Source: Oligoflexia bacterium (GTDB lineage: Bacteria; Bdellovibrionota_B; Oligoflexia; Oligoflexales; JAGOVF01). From it: DNA of 52,787 nt. Position 1 is the stretch's first letter. Each line of letters begins with the position of its first letter. Location: the NCBI GenBank assembly GCA_030432875.1, contig JAUILP010000017.1, positions 1-52,787 on the forward strand. Direction: 5' to 3'. The notes under the pieces were generated by a model. That model did not search any database and was not told the DNA's origin. It saw nothing but the letters and a program-made list of their open reading frames with translations. The position numbers were made by a program, and so were the translations under genes. Below, in pieces: positions 42,335 to 52,365 of the stretch.

Positions 42335-44198
42335 AGAAATTCTTCAACTTAAAACGCCGCTTTTGTTCGATGGGGCGATGGGGACTTTACTTTATAATAA
42401 AGGACTTTTCATCAATCGTTGCTTTGAAATGGCCAATATTGAAAATCAGGCATTAGTGCTCGAAATTCATAATGATTATATAAAGGCAGGGGCACAGGTC
42501 ATCACCACCAATAGTTGGGGTGCCAATTTTTTTAAGTTACAAAAGCACAACTTTCATGACCGCATCTACGAAGTGAATTTCAAGGCAGCGGAGCTCGCCC
42601 GTCGCGTCGCTCAAGACAAAGTTTATGTGGCAGGGAGTGTGGGTCCTTTGGGTGTTCGGATGGAGCCTTGGGGACCAACATCTTTTGATGAGGCTAAAAA
42701 TGCCTTTGCTCAGCAAATTAAGGCTTTGGCGCAAGGGGGTGTTGACTTTATTTTGCTTGAGACCTTTGAGGATATTACGGAAATTGAGCAAGCCATAAAA
42801 GCAGCCCAAGAAGTCGCTCCTGAGCTTCCTATTTTTGCCTGTTTGATGATTGATTTACAGGGAAGTTTGCCGCTGGGAACTCCTATAGAATGGGCGGCAA
42901 AGACTTTAGACAAATGGAAAGTGGACGTTTTAGGTCTTAACTGCTCTGTCGGTCCCGGACCTATGTTAAGTGCTTATGACAAAATCCGTTCGGTAACGGA
43001 AAAGCCCATTATTCTGATGCCCAATGCTGGATTTCCGAAGCTGGTCGATGGGCGGCAGATTTACATGAGCACTCCCGAATATTTTGCAGAGTTCACGAAG
43101 GAATTTTTAAAAGCGGGTGTCCAATTTGTCGGCGGATGCTGCGGAACGACGCCGGAGCATATTAAAACCATGTACAACGTGCTTCGCTATCATTATGCCA
43201 TGAGTGAAAGCCAAACCCGGGGAAGCAGTGGATTAAGGAGCAATCAGCGGGTCAAAATAATTGATCCTGCCGAATCGAAACGAGTTGCGCCTATTGAGTT
43301 TAAAGAAAAATCAGCTTGGTCTGCTAAAATCGCCGCAGGTGAAAAGGTGACCACAATAGAACTCCTTCCCCCGACGGGAGTTTTCATCGATAAACTGATT
43401 GAGCAAGCAATTCATGCCAAAAAATCTGGCGTTGATGCTATCAATATCCCGGATGGTCCGCGTGCTTCCGCGAGGATGAGTGCTCTCGCTACGGCCTTAA
43501 TGATAAAGCAAAAAGCCGGGATAGAGCCTGTCCTTCACTATACGTGTCGGGACCGCAATTTGCTCGGTATGCAGTCTGATATGATCGGACTACATGCCCT
43601 GGGCATTCATAATGTTTTACTCGTAACAGGTGATCCACCAAAAATGGGTGCTTATCCCGATGCAACGGGAGTTTTTGATGTCGACGCCATCGGCCTCACC
43701 AATATGGTTTGTCAGTTAAACTGTGGCCTCGATTTGGGTAATCGCCCTATAGGGGAACCAACCGCTCTATCAATAGGTGTTGGTGCCAATCCCGTCGCAC
43801 GTGACCTTAGTCATGAGAAAAAAAGATTTATCTACAAGGTCGAGGCGGGTGCCGAGTGGGCAATAACGCAGCCAATATTTGAGCCTGATTCATTACTGCG
43901 GTTTATCGATTTTTGTGCGCAAAATAAAGTGAGCATTCCTTTTATTGCCGGGGTTTGGCCTTTGACGAGTTACCGCAATGCAGTTTTTATGCATAACGAA
44001 GTTCCCGGGGTTGTGATTCCTCAGAAAATAATGCAGCGCATGGAAAACGTAAAAAACGATCCGGAAGAAGCCCGAAAAATCGGCATTGATATTGCGCGTG
44101 AAATGATTGAATGCATAGAGGATGTCATTCATGGGGTGCAGGTTTCTGCTCCCTTTGGACGTATGGATTTGGCGTTAAAAGTTTTAGGCAAAGCTTGA
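42321..44198 (+). CDS. Bifunctional homocysteine S-methyltransferase / methylenetetrahydrofolate reductase
   Basis: A 625-residue fusion of the YitJ type. The N-terminal half (to about 300) is a Zn-dependent homocysteine methyltransferase: DGAMGTLL, GLNCSVGP with C208 and GGCCGTTPEH with C273/C274 supply the zinc thiolates. The C-terminal half (about 335-615) is a flavoprotein MTHFR-like domain: TTIELLPPTG, HYTCRDRN and VLLVTGDPPK. Together they would make methyl-tetrahydrofolate and pass a methyl group to homocysteine for methionine. The ATG at 42321, with AAAGGA eight bases upstream, is chosen over one at 42294. The next gene's TTG overlaps its TGA (TTGA), implying coupled translation. Confidence 0.92.
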   Translation: MLTIKEILQLKTPLLFDGAMGTLLYNKGLFINRCFEMANIENQALVLEIHNDYIKAGAQVITTNSWGANFFKLQKHNFHDRIYEVNFKAAELARRVAQDKVYVAGSVGPLGVRMEPWGPTSFDEAKNAFAQQIKALAQGGVDFILLETFEDITEIEQAIKAAQEVAPELPIFACLMIDLQGSLPLGTPIEWAAKTLDKWKVDVLGLNCSVGPGPMLSAYDKIRSVTEKPIILMPNAGFPKLVDGRQIYMSTPEYFAEFTKEFLKAGVQFVGGCCGTTPEHIKTMYNVLRYHYAMSESQTRGSSGLRSNQRVKIIDPAESKRVAPIEFKEKSAWSAKIAAGEKVTTIELLPPTGVFIDKLIEQAIHAKKSGVDAINIPDGPRASARMSALATALMIKQKAGIEPVLHYTCRDRNLLGMQSDMIGLHALGIHNVLLVTGDPPKMGAYPDATGVFDVDAIGLTNMVCQLNCGLDLGNRPIGEPTALSIGVGANPVARDLSHEKKRFIYKVEAGAEWAITQPIFEPDSLLRFIDFCAQNKVSIPFIAGVWPLTSYRNAVFMHNEVPGVVIPQKIMQRMENVKNDPEEARKIGIDIAREMIECIEDVIHGVQVSAPFGRMDLALKVLGKA

Positions 44199-45508
44199 TT
44201 AAAAACCAAAAAGCACTGGATAAATATTTAGCTTCTTATACTGCCCCTAGTGTTGATCTCCGGCAAACTCGCGAACTTTTGCCTTCATCTGTATATAGTG
44301 AGGCAGTTATCGTTCCTCTTTATGAGGAGAGTCAATTTTTTTTTCGTCTATTAGACTCTTTATCTATAGCGGCTCAAAAATATAAAAAAAAAATTCTGCT
44401 TGTGTGTGTTCTAAATCATCATCATGATAGTCCAGATTCCGTGATTCAAGATAATGGGCAGCTTCTTGCAAAGCTAAAAGGTTTGCTGACGGGGATCAAA
44501 TACTTGACCAGTTTTAGCCGAAGCATGTGCGGTAGGCTTACCCACCATTTTGATATAGTTCTTCTTGATGCCTCGAGTGCTGCGACTTTGTTGTCCCCCA
44601 AAAAAGGAGTGGGGCTAGCCAGAAAAATGGCTGCTGATTTTTGTTTAGAGCTTTATCAGTGCGGAAAAATTAAAAGCCCTTGGCTTAGATCTACTGATGC
44701 CGATGTTGTGGTACCAGAGGATTATTTTGATGATCAGTGCACATTATGCCAATCAATAGCTTTCAAAGAAGGTTTAGGTGCGGATATTGTTGCCTTCACT
44801 TATCCTTTCTATCATGAAAGAGCCGGTCTCAACAGTTTTACCCAGAGAGCGTCACAGTATTATGATGCCTATTTAAAATATTATCCTGAGAAACTTCACC
44901 AGGTTGCTTCACCCTATGCCTTCTATGCCCTCGGTAGCATTTTGATGTTTCACGTGCATGCTTATGCCCAGGTTCGGGGTTTTCCTGAACGCGCAGCAGC
45001 AGAAGATTTTTATTTCCTCAACAAGTTGGCGAAGATTGGTAAAATTGCCCCGCTATCTTGCGCACCTCTCCAGATATCGGGAAGGGTTTCTTTACGAACG
45101 CCTCTAGGGACCGGAAGATCCATCGCTAAAATCAGCGAATCTTTAGAAGTGAAAAATGAGTACAGGGTGTATCACCCCGATTCATTTAAAAATTTAAAGT
45201 TTTTTTTAGCTTTGGCCTCAGATGTTTTGCTTAAAGAAAGTAGTAAGAGTCGAGATTTGTTAGAAAGCCGCCTTCTGTCCATCACGCAGAAGAATAGCAA
45301 TATGGAGATTTTTGTGTTTCAGTTGCTGAGCGAAATAGAGTTCATAAAGACTTTAGAAAAAATTAATGCAGGCATGCAGACTCCTCTTCAGGCGCTTCAC
45401 GAATTTCATTGCCGTTTTGACGGATTAAAAACATTACAGTTTGTCAAAGCAAGCTGCGAATATCTTTTTGGTTATGTGGGTCTAGGTACAGGAAAAATAG
45501 ACATTTGA
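44195..45508 (+). CDS. Glycosyltransferase-like (GT2-type) protein
   Basis: A 437-residue cytoplasmic protein from the TTG at 44195, which overlaps the previous stop. The start region (SEAVIVPLYEES) is a GT2-like nucleotide-sugar strand. It is followed by GLARKMAADFCLELYQCG and STDADVVVPEDYF, which has the Asp-x-Asp metal motif typical of GT-A enzymes, and later RGFPERAAAEDFYFLNKLA with the ED pair of the catalytic base region. The C-terminal third is helical. Donor and acceptor are unknown. Translational coupling to a methionine-pathway enzyme is unusual and may be only positional. Confidence 0.7.
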   Translation: MIKNQKALDKYLASYTAPSVDLRQTRELLPSSVYSEAVIVPLYEESQFFFRLLDSLSIAAQKYKKKILLVCVLNHHHDSPDSVIQDNGQLLAKLKGLLTGIKYLTSFSRSMCGRLTHHFDIVLLDASSAATLLSPKKGVGLARKMAADFCLELYQCGKIKSPWLRSTDADVVVPEDYFDDQCTLCQSIAFKEGLGADIVAFTYPFYHERAGLNSFTQRASQYYDAYLKYYPEKLHQVASPYAFYALGSILMFHVHAYAQVRGFPERAAAEDFYFLNKLAKIGKIAPLSCAPLQISGRVSLRTPLGTGRSIAKISESLEVKNEYRVYHPDSFKNLKFFLALASDVLLKESSKSRDLLESRLLSITQKNSNMEIFVFQLLSEIEFIKTLEKINAGMQTPLQALHEFHCRFDGLKTLQFVKASCEYLFGYVGLGTGKIDI

Positions 45509-45744
45509 GTAGGGCGCCCTGCCAAATGCATAACGCTGGTGACTCCCTAAACTTTATTAAAAAAAATTCTGCAGGAAAAAATTTAAGGCATTAAGCAAAG
45601 CCCGGGGCCCTCTACTGGGCTTAAAATAATGGACAATTTTACGGCAAACACTAAATTGCCAAAAGGCTGGGATAATCTTTCATAAAATAAAGTCGATGAT
45701 ACCAAAACGTTGAAGAAATGCGGAATTTTTCTTAGGGATATTGC

Positions 45745-48231
45745 ATGGAACACTTAAAAACTATCATCAAATACGGCATTAAAGCTAATGGACAAAAAAT
45801 TGTTTTTGAACATGGTGAGTACCCGGGCATTATTATTGGGGGACGCGCGACGAATCTGGATAATTTTAGTGAGATAGACGACCACTTTATGAGTGATTTG
45901 GTCAAATTCCTTCTGCCCGATGAAAGTATGCGCCCAAGAAGTGCCAAGCCGGTGGAGTCAGTCCTCAATATTTCTAATAATTTTAAATTTCGGGTTCTTA
46001 TTGGTATCGCACCAAAACCTTGGGTATACCTATATTTTCCTGGCCAAGATGATCTTGCTGAGCAGGATTTACGAGGAAAAAATATCGTAAATAGTGAATT
46101 CACCCAGGCACATACCATCGAGCCAGGTTTATCTGGTGTTTTCTCATTGTCATCTGTGCCCCCAGTACCTAAGACAAGCCCAATTTCATCGCCTGATATT
46201 GCTGCTAATGTTGATGGCCATATGAGTGCCCAGAAGCCCCCCCTCAGTGAATCTCCTTCGGCTCAGGCAATCGCCGGTGAACCGATGCCACCTGAAGGGT
46301 TTAATTTATCAGCTCCTGACGAAAATTCGTCATTAGATTTTAGCATGGGCCTTACGAATGATGCCTCCAGTCTCCCAAATTTTAATTCTGATGAAAACTC
46401 ACCGGCAATAGGCGCTGATGAAGGTGCTTTAAGCTCATCGATTGATACCTCTGGAGATGAAAATGCCTCTAGTATAGACGATCAGAATGGAGGACCTGGG
46501 GCTGGGGCAGACTCTATGTTTCAACTGAGCTTTAGTGGTACAGAAGATATTAAGGAACCGTCTAGCTCGGATGATTTAGGCGTTTCTTCCGAATTCATGA
46601 GTAGTATTAATGGAGAAAATCCTGAAAATTTGGCGGGAGAGAGTGGTCTCGCCTCTTCTGAGGATAATATTAATTTTTCCCTAGATTTTGATGGTAAAGC
46701 TTTTGATTCGGTTGATGTTAGTTCGGGGCATGATAGCGAGGAGAAAAAACCATCGCGGGAAAACATAGGGCTTGGAGCAATCCCTGCTGCCATTGATACT
46801 AGTAATTTGGGTGTTAGTGTTGTGGATTTTGAAAAACAGGTTACTGAACCTAATGCTGAAAATCAAAATGCCGAAATGTCTGAAAACCTTATTCCCGTGC
46901 AGATAACTCCTGAAAAACTTTCGCAGGTAGCACCATCTAAAGCCGTGCAAAATACTTCGCCTCATCAGAGTAATCCAGAAAAAAAAGTTACGACTGAATC
47001 GCCTAAAATCAATGCTCATATTCAGCCGTCACTTCAGAGTCAAGTGCCGACTAGCACTTCTCATGAACCAGAAGAAGTTTACACATTCACCTTTGGCGCT
47101 GATGATGGCACGGCTCCCGTGCAGGTTAAAGAACCAAAAATTGATGCCATATTAAAGGATATGATAAGTAAAAAAGCCAGTGATCTACATCTAACGATCG
47201 ATCAGCCTATCATGTACAGGGTAGACGGAGAAATGATGCGCATCGGTGATTCTCCTGTTAAAGCAGAGCTCATGAAAGAACTCCTTTTGCCCATCATGCC
47301 TGACCGAAACATAAAGGAGTTTTCCTTAGACAGTGATACTGATTTTGCTTATGAAATAATGGGCGTTGGGCGATTTAGGGTTAATATGTTTCGTGATCGC
47401 AATGGGGTGGGAAGTGTTATGCGCCATATCCCTTCAAACATTCTCACTATGGAACAATTGGCTCTCCCGGCTATTTTTAAAAAATTTTGCTATCTGAGCA
47501 AGGGTCTTGTTGTGGTCACTGGTCCCACGGGAAGTGGAAAATCGACTACCCTTGCCGCGATGATAGATCATATCAATAAAGCCCGTAAAACGCATATCAT
47601 TACTGTAGAAGATCCGATCGAGTTCGTTCATCCTCAACAAAATTCCTTGCTCAATCAAAGAGAAATGGGGCGGCACACGAAGTCGTTTACCCGTGCTTTA
47701 CGAGCAGCGCTGAGAGAAGATCCAGATATTGTCCTAATCGGTGAAATGCGCGATTTGGAAACGGTGGCGATTGCCATAGAAACGGCAGAAACAGGACACT
47801 TAGTTTTCGGGACTTTACATACCAATACAGCGGTTTCGACGGTTGACCGTATCATCGATCAGTTTCCGACGGATCAGCAAGAGCAAATTCGCATGATGCT
47901 CGCATCCTCGCTAAAAGGGGTTATTTCGCAAACACTTCTGAAAAAGAAAGGCTCGGGTCGCGTGGCAGCACACGAAATATTGGTGGTTAATGATGCGGTC
48001 GCCGCAATGATCAGAGAAGGCAAAAATCACATGGTGGCAAACCATATGGCGACGCAAAAATCTGAAGGCAACGTCCTTCTTAACGATGCACTTCTTAATC
48101 TTATGGAATCAGGAAAGGTCGAGCCTATTGAAGCGTATATTAAGGCCATTGATAAAAAAGATTTGGTGGAAAAAGCAAAGCGCAAAAATATCGTTATCAA
48201 TATTGATCTTCAGGAAAAACCGGCGGCATAG
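45745..48231 (+). CDS. PilT-like type IV pilus ATPase with extra N-terminal domain and long disordered linker
   Basis: An 828-residue protein. Residues 466-815 are a PilT-type retraction ATPase: DLHLTIDQPIMYRVDGEM start, Walker A GPTGSGKST at 593-601, Walker B region DPDIVLIGEMRD near 655-666, the His-box HLVFGTLHTNTA, and a PilT-like C-terminal helix set. Normal PilT is about 345-370 residues. Residues 1-100 look like a second, diverged copy of the PilT N-terminal PAS-like domain. Between them (about 112-460) is an acidic Ser/Pro/Asn/Gln-rich disordered stretch. No pilus genes flank it. It could be a PilT for twitching or a regulator-bound variant. Confidence 0.85.
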   Translation: MEHLKTIIKYGIKANGQKIVFEHGEYPGIIIGGRATNLDNFSEIDDHFMSDLVKFLLPDESMRPRSAKPVESVLNISNNFKFRVLIGIAPKPWVYLYFPGQDDLAEQDLRGKNIVNSEFTQAHTIEPGLSGVFSLSSVPPVPKTSPISSPDIAANVDGHMSAQKPPLSESPSAQAIAGEPMPPEGFNLSAPDENSSLDFSMGLTNDASSLPNFNSDENSPAIGADEGALSSSIDTSGDENASSIDDQNGGPGAGADSMFQLSFSGTEDIKEPSSSDDLGVSSEFMSSINGENPENLAGESGLASSEDNINFSLDFDGKAFDSVDVSSGHDSEEKKPSRENIGLGAIPAAIDTSNLGVSVVDFEKQVTEPNAENQNAEMSENLIPVQITPEKLSQVAPSKAVQNTSPHQSNPEKKVTTESPKINAHIQPSLQSQVPTSTSHEPEEVYTFTFGADDGTAPVQVKEPKIDAILKDMISKKASDLHLTIDQPIMYRVDGEMMRIGDSPVKAELMKELLLPIMPDRNIKEFSLDSDTDFAYEIMGVGRFRVNMFRDRNGVGSVMRHIPSNILTMEQLALPAIFKKFCYLSKGLVVVTGPTGSGKSTTLAAMIDHINKARKTHIITVEDPIEFVHPQQNSLLNQREMGRHTKSFTRALRAALREDPDIVLIGEMRDLETVAIAIETAETGHLVFGTLHTNTAVSTVDRIIDQFPTDQQEQIRMMLASSLKGVISQTLLKKKGSGRVAAHEILVVNDAVAAMIREGKNHMVANHMATQKSEGNVLLNDALLNLMESGKVEPIEAYIKAIDKKDLVEKAKRKNIVINIDLQEKPAA

Positions 48232-48263
48232 TTTTGGTTTTGTTTATTGCCTAATGGAGCTTA

Positions 48264-49265
48264 TTACCAATAGGCGGCAGGATTCCTATAGGCACTACAA
48301 ACAGGATCGGCTGGTCCCCAATCTGGAGGCGGCGCGGCAGGGAAGGGCGTTTCCCAATTGCCTGTATAGTCAACACCCTGTATGACTTCAAAGTGAAGGT
48401 GAGGTGCTTCGGAGTATCCTAGGTTTCCTAGTCCTGCGATAACTTGGCCTCGTCTGACACAACTCCCAACTCTTACTCCATTGGCGACGCTTTGGTTGTG
48501 AGCATAAGTGGTATATAAGCCGGGACCATGTTTAACAATAATAGCCATGGGACCACGACCAACACCATTGGCTTCCTCGTAGGGGCTTGACTGGAACCAC
48601 ATATTGCCAATGTGTACAACAATGCCAGTAGCTGCGGCTACAATATCGGTACCACGACTTGCAAAAATATCAATTCCGGTATGAAACCCACAAAACATAT
48701 AGTTGCTATAGACTTTAAATGCCTGTCCCGTATAACCAGAGGGAACCGGATAGACAATCTTCTGGGAAAAATTGTCTGAACAGGATGACGTGTCTGTTGT
48801 GTCTGTTCCGCTACTGGTGGTAACGGTAACTGCACCCTCTAAATCATATTTCTCGCCTGAGCAGTCAACATACTGAAAGTTAACCCACCCTTCAACTTTT
48901 GCGCCACCTGGGCCTATAAAGGCAATTTTTAGCCAGATATTTTTTGGCTTGTCGCGATCGATGGTATCCTCAGGATCTGGCTCTATCACGCCACCATTGG
49001 TTTCATAACCGGTGACCTTAAAACGGGTGCCAATAGCAATGCTTCCAATAACATTGTCATTCGCAGACGGCCCACTGCGCACCCGCAAACTTTGACCAGC
49101 AGGGAGACCTACCGTAGTACCAGAAAGGCAGGCGGTTTTTGCAAAAGCCTGAAATGAAATAGGAAAAATCGTTATTAATAAAAAGACAGCAAACCAGTTC
49201 ACAATATCTCGGCGGAGCAAGAAACAGAGCCTTGGGTATATAGAGATGGGGTGGTAGTAACCCAT
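48264..49265 (-). CDS. Secreted SH3-domain M23 (LytM-type) peptidase
   Basis: A 333-residue periplasmic or secreted zinc endopeptidase that cuts peptidoglycan cross-links. An unusually long N-terminus precedes the hydrophobic segment at about 22-42. An SH3b-like cell-wall-binding domain lies at about 46-135 (SLRVRSGPSAND). After a Thr/Ser linker comes the M23 domain with GFHTGID (H195, D199), YAH (H256) and HLHFEV (H289, H291). GAGG is nine bases before the ATG. It is convergent with the PilT-like gene. Confidence 0.9.
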   Translation of the reverse strand: MGYYHPISIYPRLCFLLRRDIVNWFAVFLLITIFPISFQAFAKTACLSGTTVGLPAGQSLRVRSGPSANDNVIGSIAIGTRFKVTGYETNGGVIEPDPEDTIDRDKPKNIWLKIAFIGPGGAKVEGWVNFQYVDCSGEKYDLEGAVTVTTSSGTDTTDTSSCSDNFSQKIVYPVPSGYTGQAFKVYSNYMFCGFHTGIDIFASRGTDIVAAATGIVVHIGNMWFQSSPYEEANGVGRGPMAIIVKHGPGLYTTYAHNQSVANGVRVGSCVRRGQVIAGLGNLGYSEAPHLHFEVIQGVDYTGNWETPFPAAPPPDWGPADPVCSAYRNPAAYW

Positions 49266-49782
49266 ATTTAATCCTCACATTTAGTGCTAAAAAACTCTAA
49301 AAATAGCTTTTTATCAAAGTTAATTTAGGAAAAAAAAGGCCTAGCAAGCTCGATTTAAGCACACAGTATCGGTTGTTGAAGAAACGGTCAAGAAACTTAG
49401 AAAGCTTGTGTACACTGCTGTGTACGCTTTTCATCTTGCTCAAGTGCACCATGAACTTGACCGGGGCGGTGTTGGTTGTAGGAATAATGACTTTACCCCT
49501 AGGCTTGTTCTACTGGGGGGGGGGATGGTCAAGCGCAATAATTCTTTTTTTGGGGGAGATGGACATTTCGACGTACCTCCCCAATCACTGAGACATGCTG
49601 CCCGGAAGCTGCCACGTAATCAACCAAAACCTAAAATTCATTAGGTGAAATGAAGACAGTTAAAATAAATTTGACAGGGGTAGAATTTTAGATAATGGTG
49701 AATACTTTTATTGGGTATTTTTGCCTTAAATTAAACTTATCCACGTAGAGTGTCATCCCAAGAAACATGAAGGATAAAACGA
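49266..49782. other. Large intergenic region with overlapping short frames and a G10 tract
   Basis: No gene can be called with confidence. Two overlapping + strand frames exist. One runs from a TTG at 49373 to 49591 (72 residues) and would encode two hydrophobic segments (CTLLCTLFILL and GAVLVVGIMTLPLGLFYW). The other is open from 49345 to the stop at 49642-49644, with its first usable start a GTG at 49408. A run of ten G at 49515-49524 lies in both. The right end must hold the speA promoter. Confidence 0.4.
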
Positions 49783-51696
49783 GTGAATATTAAACAAATT
49801 CAGGAAGCGCGAGAGTCATTTGGTATTGATGACTGGGGAGCGGGTTATTATGGTATCGATGATCGCGGCAATGTCGTGGTTCACCCGGATCGCAACGAAG
49901 AAAACTCGGTACCTTTACCGGAAGTCGTCGAAGAAGTTAAAGATGCTGGACTAAAATGTCCGCTGATCATCCGTTTTCCTCAAATAGTTGAAAAACAGCT
50001 TGAACTTATGCACAAAGCCTTTCGTGACTCAATTTGGGAATATGAATACCGGGCAAAGCATTTTGGTGTTTTCCCGTTTAAGGTCAATCAACGTAAGGAA
50101 TTTATTGATACTATTGCTGCGGCAGGCAAACGTTTTGATTATGGTCTTGAAGTGGGTAGTAAGACAGAGTTTATTGCGGCGCTGAGTTATAACTTAAGCC
50201 CCAAAGCCTTGCTTATCTGCAACGGCTTTAAAGACGCTGAATTTATTGAGATGGGCTTTATCGCAAGTGCTATGGGAAAAAATGTGGTTCTTGTCGTAGA
50301 AGGACCTGATGAGCTGCAAACCTTTGTGCGTTTAGCCAAAGATGCGACCCATATACCTGATATTGGCTTAAGGGTGCGCCTATACAGCAAAGGCTCAGGC
50401 AAATGGGAAAAATCAAGTGGCGACACCTCAAAATTTGGCCTCACCACGTCAGAAGTTTTACAGGCACTAGAGCTTATTGAGTCAGCTAGGCTTCAAAAAC
50501 ATTTAACCATGCTGCATTTTCATATTGGTTCGCAAATTACGCAGATCAAGCGGTTTAAAAATGCCCTAAAAGAAGCATCACGGGTTTACGCCAAAATATA
50601 CAAAATGGGATTTAGGCCTAAATACCTCAATATTGGTGGTGGAGTCGGGGTTGATTATGACGGAAGTAAAACGTCATTTCAATCAAGCGCGAATTACTCT
50701 CTGCAGGAATTTGCCAATGATGCTGTCTATGTCATTGGTGACGTCTGCAACAATGAAGAAGTCCCTCATCCCAATATCGTTACCGAAAGCGGGCGCGTGA
50801 TCGCAGCTTATCACTCGGTGGTTGTGACAGATATCAGAGAAGCCCAGGGCACAGAAACTACTTTTATCGATCTGAACTCAAATATTGAAATTGAAAAAAT
50901 TCATACCAAACCATTGCGCGAGTTATACTATATTTATGAAAACATGAATAAAAAGAATTTTTCTGAATACTATCATGACTCCGCAGAATTTCATGAAGAG
51001 CTTTTTACCTTATTCAATCTCGGATATATTGATCTACGTGAACGCGCCATGGGCGAGGAATTATTTCAAGCCATTTGCCGTAAGGCTTTGTATTTCTCTA
51101 CCTTCCAGCCTCGTGAATTAGAAGAATTTGATCATTTGCAGCGCAGAATGGTGACAAAATATTTGGCTAATTTTTCTATTTTTCAGTCAATTCCTGATAC
51201 CTGGTCCATCGATCAATTGTTTCCGGTCATGCCTATATCGCGTCATGATGAGAAGCCTTCGCATAAAGGGACGATCGTCGATATTACCTGTGATTCGGAC
51301 GGCTGCTTAGACCGTTTTATAGATAAAAGAGAGATTAAACCTGTCCTTGATTTGCACACACCCGATGAAAAAAATCTTTACTATATCGGATTTTTTTTGG
51401 TGGGAGCTTATCAGGAAAGTCTCGCCAATGAACACAATTTATTTGGCGCTATTAATGAAGCTGAAGTTGTCCTGGATAAAGATGGCTCTTGGAAAATCAG
51501 TAAATTAACTAAAGGTGATCCGATTTGCGAACTACTTGAATCTAGAAATTATAACCTTGAAGAAATAGTTTCTAGCTATCAAGATCAGCTTGAGCGATCA
51601 GAAAAGTTGGAAATGATAACAAGTGAAATTTCGCAAAAACTCCTGGAACGACTTAAGGAATTTACCGGTGCCTATCCTTACCTAGGTGAATCATAA
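49783..51696 (+). CDS. speA: Biosynthetic arginine decarboxylase
   Basis: A 637-residue PLP enzyme that turns arginine into agmatine for polyamine synthesis. The PLP lysine is K100 in VFPFKVNQRK. Fold-type III segments follow: GLEVGSKTEF, LHFHIGSQI, YLNIGGGVGVDYDG and PHPNIVTESGR. CDSDGCLDRF gives the partner-site cysteine region of this family. Length matches bacterial SpeA. The start is GTG with AAGGA about nine bases upstream. The gene stands alone; agmatinase or agmatine deiminase genes are not in the window. Confidence 0.97.
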   Translation: MNIKQIQEARESFGIDDWGAGYYGIDDRGNVVVHPDRNEENSVPLPEVVEEVKDAGLKCPLIIRFPQIVEKQLELMHKAFRDSIWEYEYRAKHFGVFPFKVNQRKEFIDTIAAAGKRFDYGLEVGSKTEFIAALSYNLSPKALLICNGFKDAEFIEMGFIASAMGKNVVLVVEGPDELQTFVRLAKDATHIPDIGLRVRLYSKGSGKWEKSSGDTSKFGLTTSEVLQALELIESARLQKHLTMLHFHIGSQITQIKRFKNALKEASRVYAKIYKMGFRPKYLNIGGGVGVDYDGSKTSFQSSANYSLQEFANDAVYVIGDVCNNEEVPHPNIVTESGRVIAAYHSVVVTDIREAQGTETTFIDLNSNIEIEKIHTKPLRELYYIYENMNKKNFSEYYHDSAEFHEELFTLFNLGYIDLRERAMGEELFQAICRKALYFSTFQPRELEEFDHLQRRMVTKYLANFSIFQSIPDTWSIDQLFPVMPISRHDEKPSHKGTIVDITCDSDGCLDRFIDKREIKPVLDLHTPDEKNLYYIGFFLVGAYQESLANEHNLFGAINEAEVVLDKDGSWKISKLTKGDPICELLESRNYNLEEIVSSYQDQLERSEKLEMITSEISQKLLERLKEFTGAYPYLGES

Positions 51697-51860
51697 CGGG
51701 ATATTATTAATCCTTACGCGATATGCCTTCGGGTCTGCTACTACGGATGAAAAATACAAGAATAAGGTTGCTAAAATCGAAAAAACCAAGTTTTCATTGT
51801 GATGGATAGACATTTTTCCACAACAAGAAAACTGGTTTTCCTAAATTGGTTCGAGTTTTC

Positions 51861-52166
51861 TTAGTTCCAGATAAAACGGTTGGTATTCAAAAATCCCTGG
51901 CACGCAGCCATCCAAATGCCAGAGGGGTTTTGACGAGTCCTTACTTTAAAACTTAATAGCAAAAGACAGTTTTCACTAGTCACTGAGGCTTCGCATTTTT
52001 CTTGGGTCGGCTTTTTTTGCTCTCCGGCTACATTAGCATCTATATCTTTGCTCGCACATATAGAATAAGGTAGCCACCCTAATACGGCAGCTTGTGCCAA
52101 GCTTTGAGTCAAAAAATTAATAGATAAAAGTAAGAATGTAAAACCTAATATTTTTTTAGATTTCAT
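51861..52166 (-). CDS. Small secreted hypothetical protein
   Basis: A 101-residue protein from the ATG at 52166, chosen because GAGGAAG lies eight bases upstream and a signal peptide follows (KKILGFTFLLLSINFLTQSLAQA, cleavage near residue 27). The mature part is about 75 residues with four cysteines that could pair in the periplasm. A longer frame to 52301 lacks support. No family recognised. Confidence 0.65.
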   Translation of the reverse strand: MKSKKILGFTFLLLSINFLTQSLAQAAVLGWLPYSICASKDIDANVAGEQKKPTQEKCEASVTSENCLLLLSFKVRTRQNPSGIWMAACQGFLNTNRFIWN

Positions 52167-52365
52167 TTGGTTAGCTTCCTCTCGTTCAAAGATTATAAAT
52201 TCTAAAACAATCACGCTAAAAACATGAGCTGCGCAATTGATTTTCCGATTATCACAGTAAATTAAAAAAGAAAACCATTTTTTGTCAAAATTCAAAATCA
52301 ATAGAAGAACGTGTTTTAAGGGCGTTGTTTCATAAATATACTAATAAAGTTAATTACCTACTATA

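Noticed and set aside
45598..45622. AAGCCC...GGGCTT hairpin after the glycosyltransferase-like gene
   Set aside because: It has a long loop and no T run; it may be chance, so no terminator is called.
49408..49644. 78-residue frame as a gene upstream of speA
   Set aside because: GTG start without a ribosome binding site, odd composition and overlap with another frame; kept only as part of the intergenic entry.
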